A DNA stretch of 64,000 nucleotides from CBDEGU01 sp965238045 (GTDB lineage: Bacteria; Acidobacteriota; Terriglobia; Bryobacterales; UBA6623), in the NCBI GenBank assembly GCA_965238045.1, contig CBDEGU010000007.1, positions 62,001 to 126,000 on the forward strand. The letters run 5' to 3'. Shown one piece after another: positions 59,483 through 64,000 of this stretch. Position 1 is the stretch's first letter, and each line of letters starts with the position of its first letter. The position numbers and the translations under genes were made by a program. The notes under the pieces were generated by a model that worked only from the letters and a program-made list of their open reading frames with translations, made no database searches and was not told the origin of the DNA.

Positions 59483-59942
59483 GAGGGATCTCCTAGCCCC
59501 CCACAATAGACGATTTTCCTTCCTGAGTCAAAGCCCCTAAACCGCCGGTAAGGGAGAGGCAACGGCGGGGCGACAGCAATTAGGGGGGCGAGACGGCGGG
59601 ATTTGGGAGTGACGTTGTGTCCGGTAATGCCCGGTTTCTGGCGATTTTTTTTGGTTTTTTTTTGTGAGGGAGACGGCTGAGGCTGGGTCGGGGAAGGGTT
59701 CTTGGGCGATGGGTGCTGGGGTCGGGGCTGGTTTCGCGGCGGCGTTTTGTCCGGATTTGCCCGGATTTTCGGAACTTCGGACGACTGCGGGCGGGTTGAG
59801 GGGCTCGACGGTGTCTCGCCCCCTAGCTCCGCTGCATGGTCTGGCGGATGGGTTGCCGGCTGGCTGGGGTTGCTGGCCGCGGTTGCCGACTGGCTGGGCT
59901 GGCTAGCTTCGTTCTTTGTGGTGCTTGTTTTTCAAATTCAAA
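59483..59942. other. intergenic region downstream of RNA element B
   Basis: No convincing gene. The plus strand is G/T-rich, the mirror of the composition beside copy A. The block 59614-59711 matches 5224-5317 in inverted orientation, including gggttcttgggcgatggg and ccggtaatgcccggttt. The words tgtccggatttgcccgg (about 59747-59763) and tgtccggtaatgcccgg (about 59618-59634) are a repeated palindrome-like motif inside this stretch. Confidence 0.6.
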
Positions 59943-59950
59943 AAACTTTC

Positions 59951-59972
59951 AAAAAAGTGAGAGGCGCCTCTC
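59951..59972 (-). terminator. intrinsic terminator of RNA element B
   Basis: Reading the minus strand, gagag-gcgc-... ctctc at 59959-59972 is followed by cac and six T (59951-59956). Same hairpin as copy A with one base changed in the loop. Confidence 0.8.
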
Positions 59973-60265
59973 GTTCCGACTATGTGATCCCGGCGGGCCG
60001 CTTCAGCCGGAAGTTGCAGGCGGTTCCGGGCGAAGGGTTCTCTGGCGCGGTCTTGCCGCGCAGTAGTCCCGCGCGGCGATGGTGCTCGACTGCGCTCGTA
60101 GCCCTTCGCGGTGGATGTCCACTTTCGAGAGCCGTCCGAAGACCCACCTTTGCGGTCACCCTCTCCTCTGTGATTCGAGGAGGTGATGAACCGCTGAGCG
60201 AGCTTTCTGTCCTGGCCAGGAAACGGTCGGGGGATCGCGGTGATCTATCCTTTCCGGTCGTTACG
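59951..60265 (-). ncRNA. candidate structured non-coding RNA, copy B
   Basis: About 315 nt, homologous to 4752-5064. The closing ends cguaacgacc and agucggaacg are unchanged. The gccgcgcg...ugcgcggc hairpin has a C-to-U change that keeps a G-U pair. The variable hairpin reads gcggu...accgc outside and cuccuc...gaggag inside, against gcgau...gccgc and cuccuc...ggggag in copy A, so changed bases keep pairing. The uucg tetraloop stem and gugg-acau-ccac are retained. Presence of two copies in 64 kb suggests a genome-wide family. Confidence 0.7.
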
Positions 60266-60328
60266 GGTATAGGCTAGCACGGGGTGTCAAGTGTTTTGGG
60301 GTGTTTTTTGCGTATGTTGTTGATTTGG
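60266..60328 (-). promoter_or_regulatory. conserved upstream block of RNA element B
   Basis: On the minus strand: ccaaatcaacaacatacg, an A-rich tract, aaaacacttgacacccc (TTGACA at 60285-60290), then gtgctagcctatacc. Same order as before copy A. tatacc here is nearer a -10 than tgtact in copy A, but the 13-bp spacing is short. Confidence 0.45.
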
Positions 60329-60556
60329 CGGGGGTGAATTGTTGTGACTCGGCTGTTGGGGAGGGGGTGCGGCGGTGGGTGGCGGGCGCGGGGGATTCAT
60401 GGTTTGCTGGGGCGGGAAAAGCCGCGGATCTCAAAACCGAGATCCTATAGTTGGTGCAGACCAGGATCTGTTGTGGAAGGGGGAGAATCGTCGTCGGGTC
60501 TGTGGAAATGTGGAAAACTCCACAGTGGCGGCGCCGCCAACTATGACAGGATGGCC

Positions 60557-62149
60557 CTACGGTTCCACGCAGGTGAAGCTAGCGGCGTCGTTGGGATCGC
60601 CCGAACCGTTGTACCGCGCTACCCGCGGATAAGGGCACAGGGGTCTGGTGAGTTCGACATGGCCCGCCACGACACGGGCCGCGTCCATGCGTTCGGGCGT
60701 CTCGCCGGCTTCAACCCAATTCACGAGGCGCGTGAAGGCGTCGAATTGGTCGACACCGAGGCCGCCGCGGCAGTGGAACATGCCGGGAACCATGTACAGG
60801 CGGAAGAAATCGCGTGTTTCCGGACCCGTCGTCTTCATCACGTCCTCGTAGTAGTTGACGGCCATCATCGGGTTGAGGGCGGCATCGGCCCAGCCAAAAT
60901 ACATCAGCATCTTGCCGCCGCTGTCGCGAAAACCGCTCAGGTCGGGCTGGACGGCGTCGAGGATCGAGCGAATGAAGCTCATGCGTTGCGGATCGTTATC
61001 GAAATCGAAGTTGCCCCAATCGAACTCCGGCTCGTCGGGCCGAAAAGCCATGTTGCGCAGGAAGGTCTCGGCGAAGACCTGCTGGACGGGGCGGCCGCTC
61101 TCATGGACGATCCAGCGATCCCAGCCGCTTGAACGGCGCGGCCCGCTGGGCGGGGCCGACTCGGCGCCGAGTGGCTGGCCGGGGAAAAGAGTCTCCCCGC
61201 CAGCAGTCACATCAGCGTATATCTTCGCCAGGGCGGAGATTTCGGCCAGCGTGAAACAGTCGCCCGCGGCGGCGCCCTCACATCGGGGCAGGTGCTCGGA
61301 GGGGTCGAAGTCGCAGGCTCGCGGATCTTCGATCAGCCCGTCTTCGAGGCCGTCGATCTTGTCGCAACGCGCATAGACCTTTTCGCCGAGCAGGTCGACT
61401 TTGGCGATCGAGAGCGGCGCCTCCGCCAGCGCTTGCTGAACCCAGATATAACCGATCATCGTGCGGCTGAAGTCGAGCACCGGCGCCCCGGCGAGGATTC
61501 CGTCGAAGTCCTCGGGAAAGCGCTGCGCGGACATCAGGCCTTGGCGGCCGCCGGTGGAACAGCCGTCCCAGTAGGAGTAATGCGCCGCGCCGCCGTAGTA
61601 GGCCGCGATCATTTTCTTGGCGGTTTGAACGGTGAGATGGACGGCGCGAAAACTATAGTCGATCTCCTTTTGCAAGTTGTTGAGAGCGAAGCTTCCCAGC
61701 GGCTCGACGCGGCGGTCGTGGCCCGTGTCGGTGTAGGTGGTCGCGAAGCCGCGGGAGAGGGCGTGCCGCGAAGCGCGGATGCGGTTTGGGGCGTCCGGCG
61801 AGGTGCCGGCATACCCTCCGTTGCCGTACATGTAGAGGCGCCGATTCCAAGCGGTGGGCAGGTCCACGGAAAACCGAATCTGAGGCGGGATCACGCCGAG
61901 CACGCGGCAGTGCTCCGGCGCATCTTCGGATGCTTCCATCAGGGTTGCCGAGATGATCGAATAGGCAGTTCCGGTGAGGGAAACGAGTCCTGGGCAAGCG
62001 GCCCTCGGGCGGGCCGTCATCTGGGTGTAGGGGACGGTGGAGTGATCGGCGTCCGCGAAGCTGCGCCCTCCCTGGGCGGCGGCGGACTGCGCGCCGAGGA
62101 CGAGCGCGGCGGCAAGAACAATCGAGGGACCGCTGCGGCCGTGGTTCAT
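60557..62149 (-). CDS. exported tannase/feruloyl esterase-family protein
   Basis: 530 residues with a signal peptide (IVLAAALVLGAQSAAAQ). Alpha/beta hydrolase with the tannase nucleophile motif WDGCSTGGRQGLMSAQRFP (Ser in C-S-x-G-G), LAGAPVLDFSRTM, the acid GWADAALNPMM and the base VPGMFHCRGGLGV. The paired cysteines of the family (GCS and HCRGG) are present. It would hydrolyse ester bonds of plant phenolics or related esters outside the cell. The start could be the GTG at 62176. Confidence 0.9.
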   Translation of the reverse strand: MNHGRSGPSIVLAAALVLGAQSAAAQGGRSFADADHSTVPYTQMTARPRAACPGLVSLTGTAYSIISATLMEASEDAPEHCRVLGVIPPQIRFSVDLPTAWNRRLYMYGNGGYAGTSPDAPNRIRASRHALSRGFATTYTDTGHDRRVEPLGSFALNNLQKEIDYSFRAVHLTVQTAKKMIAAYYGGAAHYSYWDGCSTGGRQGLMSAQRFPEDFDGILAGAPVLDFSRTMIGYIWVQQALAEAPLSIAKVDLLGEKVYARCDKIDGLEDGLIEDPRACDFDPSEHLPRCEGAAAGDCFTLAEISALAKIYADVTAGGETLFPGQPLGAESAPPSGPRRSSGWDRWIVHESGRPVQQVFAETFLRNMAFRPDEPEFDWGNFDFDNDPQRMSFIRSILDAVQPDLSGFRDSGGKMLMYFGWADAALNPMMAVNYYEDVMKTTGPETRDFFRLYMVPGMFHCRGGLGVDQFDAFTRLVNWVEAGETPERMDAARVVAGHVELTRPLCPYPRVARYNGSGDPNDAASFTCVEP

Positions 62150-62272
62150 GATGAGGACTAGTTTGGCAGAAAGCACGGCGGGGTGTGTACTCCGGCCAAG
62201 GCTTCGATATGCGCCTCAACGGCGTGGATCACCAGCCGGGGGAAGTGCCAGCATTCCAGCCGAGGCCGGTTC

Positions 62273-63235
62273 TCAACGGCCGACGTGGCTAAAGCCTTGG
62301 CTGATTTCCGCGGGGATAGCGGCTATGCTTTTTTGATGCGGCGGTATGGACGATTGATAGCGGAGGTCGGGCGACCTCAGTTTGTACCCCAGCGGGTCTC
62401 CACTGAGAACGACTTCAAAGAACTCATACGAGTTTGGGAAAACGCTCCGCATTTCGCCTTCGTCTTGAAACAACTCTGGAACGTCTGGCAAACCCGTGAA
62501 CTCAAAAATGATCACCGGACGATTGCGGTTCAGCACGTCTTTGAGGCCTCTCAAGGCTAGTTTTTCGTAGCCTTCGATGTCCACCTTCATCAGACCGACC
62601 CCAGAGATGCCCATCTTCTCAAAATAGGTATCGCCCTTCATGATCTTCAGCTTCAAGGCCGCGGAGCCCTGGTTCTCACCTGCCTCGAGCACGAACGAAC
62701 CGGCTCCTAAATTATCCCGGCTAGGCTCTTGAAAAGGAAGCTCCGCATCTCGCTCTCCTAGCCCCACCGGATGAATCACGATATTCGTAATTTCACTGGC
62801 TGCTACGGATTTCTTAAATCGCTCAAGGACGGGCACATAGGGGTCAAATGCGTGGACGGCATCCGCGTGTTTCGACATGTACAGACTATGCAACCCTGAG
62901 TTCGCGCCCACGTCGACGAAAACCAGATGGTCTCTATCTAAGATTTCAGCCGAGTGTTTCAGAAACGCGAGTTCCGCGGGCTCCCAGCTTCCGTAACAGA
63001 GGAGATATATGTCGGTCAATGACGACGTATCGCCGTAGTATGTCGTCCCAAAGTAGTCAATGGTAAACATTCGACCGGGCGCGATCGTACAATCGGGACT
63101 TGGCGTAACCCAGCGACCGACAAGCGCACTGGCAAAAACCGCTCTCGCCTGAGGAAGACTCAGCAACCAGTACGCGCCGGAGGCCAAGACGAGAAGAACG
63201 CCGATCGCCAGAATATTCTGTGCCAGTCGTTTCAT
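62273..63235 (-). CDS. membrane-anchored FkbM-family methyltransferase
   Basis: 320 residues. A single hydrophobic segment at about 10-28 (ILAIGVLLVLASGAYWLLSL) anchors a SAM-dependent domain: VFVDVGANSGLHSLYMSKHA is motif I, and VGLMKVDIEGYEKLALRGL is the FkbM core. The gene is less GC-rich than its neighbours and uses more A/T third positions, which may point to transfer. The target is unknown; related enzymes methylate sugars or small molecules. GGGCTGCA precedes ATG 63235. Confidence 0.8.
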   Translation of the reverse strand: MKRLAQNILAIGVLLVLASGAYWLLSLPQARAVFASALVGRWVTPSPDCTIAPGRMFTIDYFGTTYYGDTSSLTDIYLLCYGSWEPAELAFLKHSAEILDRDHLVFVDVGANSGLHSLYMSKHADAVHAFDPYVPVLERFKKSVAASEITNIVIHPVGLGERDAELPFQEPSRDNLGAGSFVLEAGENQGSAALKLKIMKGDTYFEKMGISGVGLMKVDIEGYEKLALRGLKDVLNRNRPVIIFEFTGLPDVPELFQDEGEMRSVFPNSYEFFEVVLSGDPLGYKLRSPDLRYQSSIPPHQKSIAAIPAEISQGFSHVGR

Positions 63236-63460
63236 TGCAGCCCTCTTGACCACGCCCGATGGCAGGCTATCGGCCGGCCAAAACCATGCGCGGTATGGCC
63301 CAGCTTAAACTGTTGGAAAGGGGGAGGTCTACCCGGGTTTGAGTTGCGGCCTTCCTGGCGCGGAACAGGACCGGTTGTCTCTCAGCCTGTCAACCCGCAT
63401 TTCTCACCACACTTGTATGTGGCAAGGCAGGGATAAGAGGTGAGCGAGAATCGAGGGCTC

Positions 63461-64000
63461 TCATTCAGCTTGATGCCGGCGGGCTAGTTTGTCGTTGAGG
63501 GTGACGCCGAAGCCGGGACGCTCCGAGAGGGTGAGATATCCTTTGTCGATGGCCTCGGGCGGGTCGAGCAGCTCGGCTCGCCAGGGTACTTCGCCATGGG
63601 AAAACTCGAGAATCTGAAAGTTGGGGAGTCCGGCGCAGACCTGGGCCGCCGCAACGTTGCCGACCGGACTGGCCGGGCCATGGGGCGAGCAAGGAAGGCC
63701 GGCGGCTTCGGCCATGGCCGAGATTTTTTTGAGTTCGAGCATGCCGCCGCAATACTTCACATCGGGCATCAGAATGTCGGCGGCGCGGGCCTCGATGTAG
63801 CGCAAATTCTCCTCAACGCCGAAGAGGGATTCGCCCCCCGCGGTGGGAGCTTTGGCCTCGCGGTTGATGGCGGCCAGATCGCCGGGCGATTTTGAAACCT
63901 CTTCCAGCCAGAACAGATCCAGCGGCTCCATGCGGCGGGCGAGGTCGAGTCCGCCTGCGAGATCAAAATTACTGTGCGCGTCGATTAGCAAATCGCCACT
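63461..64000 (-). CDS. enolase-superfamily enzyme, C-terminal part (cut by window edge)
   Basis: At least 179 residues run in from the right edge. LLIDAHSNFDLAGGLDLARR has the first metal ligand Asp, LFWLEEVSKSPGD the second Glu, and PTAGGESLFGVEENLRYIEA the third Glu. DVKYCGGMLELKKISAMAEA and CSPHGPASPVGNVAAAQVCA follow, the His of SPHGP being the base in mandelate racemase-type enzymes. Unlike the exported relative at 8373-9539, all three metal ligands are kept. Substrate unknown. Confidence 0.88.
   Translation of the reverse strand, partial: SGDLLIDAHSNFDLAGGLDLARRMEPLDLFWLEEVSKSPGDLAAINREAKAPTAGGESLFGVEENLRYIEARAADILMPDVKYCGGMLELKKISAMAEAAGLPCSPHGPASPVGNVAAAQVCAGLPNFQILEFSHGEVPWRAELLDPPEAIDKGYLTLSERPGFGVTLNDKLARRHQAE

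Larger units (their letters stand above)
59943..60330. repeat. dispersed inverted repeat, copy B
   Basis: Reverse-oriented partner of 4681-5070, about 54.9 kb away. Conserved blocks are identical over 15-25 bases at a time, separated by a variable part near 60150-60215. It holds the same predicted RNA, upstream block and terminator. Confidence 0.9.

Noticed and set aside
59702..60277. 191-residue plus-strand frame across RNA element B
   Set aside because: It is the antisense of the repeated RNA. The matching frame in copy A shares the sequence only because the DNA is repeated, and it is interrupted outside the repeat.
60495..60535. DnaA-box-like words (tgtggaaa, tgtggaaaac, ctccacag) between RNA element B and the tannase-type gene
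   Set aside because: Only two imperfect matches, no origin-associated genes nearby and no AT-rich unwinding region. Not enough for an origin.

Overview
The window is high-GC chromosomal DNA with the marks of an Acidobacteriota genome, most likely of the Solibacter/Bryobacter type. The pointers are acidobacterial VWFA-related proteins, a protein with a TIGR03437-like C-terminal domain, several secreted Tat- or Sec-targeted hydrolases and oxidoreductases, and a cytochrome b/Rieske/multihaem cytochrome c operon. This placement rests on gene content only. I saw no rRNA, tRNA or CRISPR array.

Layout. 1-283 holds the N-terminal part of an IS5-type transposase running off the left edge. 418-3691 (minus) is a housekeeping cluster apt-ispE-prs-rplY, with acylphosphatase upstream. 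4233-5454 is a long intergenic region carrying copy A of a structured RNA element. Next come a doubtful ORF, threonine synthase, a sirtuin deacylase, an internally deleted IS481-type transposase, a Tat-exported enolase-superfamily protein, a sulfatase, a nitrilase-type amidohydrolase, two metallophosphoesterases, greA, a CDP-alcohol phosphatidyltransferase and uvrC. 17970-26539 holds three large exported proteins: one of unknown function, a VWFA protein, and a VWFA-TPR-VWFA protein. 26700-30954 encodes a PH-like membrane protein, a TVP38-type membrane protein, a GNAT enzyme, a MenC-type enolase-superfamily enzyme and a divergent dihydropteroate-synthase-like protein. 31171-33019 is an IS1182-like element whose transposase is frameshifted by a 7-bp duplication. 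An M28 peptidase and bioB follow.

36619-45025 is a respiratory operon: Rieske protein, two-part cytochrome b, a 1000-residue cytochrome c with eight CXXCH sites, a cupredoxin-like lipoprotein, then haem A and haem O synthases. It faces an anti-sigma factor and a sigma factor that lacks its N-terminal part. A DksA/TraR-type protein follows a strong promoter and a leader hairpin.

47583-53350 (minus) is a histidine operon hisI-D-C-B-H-F-A. It is preceded by a 27-codon leader ORF with six histidine codons and a strong intrinsic terminator, which is a classical attenuation layout. 53538-63235 has a TIGR03437-type protein, a gamma-glutamyltransferase, a Spy/CpxP-like protein, a Gfo/Idh/MocA oxidoreductase, copy B of the RNA element in opposite orientation, a tannase-family esterase and an FkbM methyltransferase. 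The right edge cuts an enolase-superfamily gene.

The two most interesting signals are non-coding. One is the pair of about 313-nt elements at 4752-5064 (+) and 59951-60265 (-); each has a conserved upstream block, pairing 5' and 3' ends, hairpins kept despite base changes, and an intrinsic terminator. The other is the his leader peptide and attenuator.
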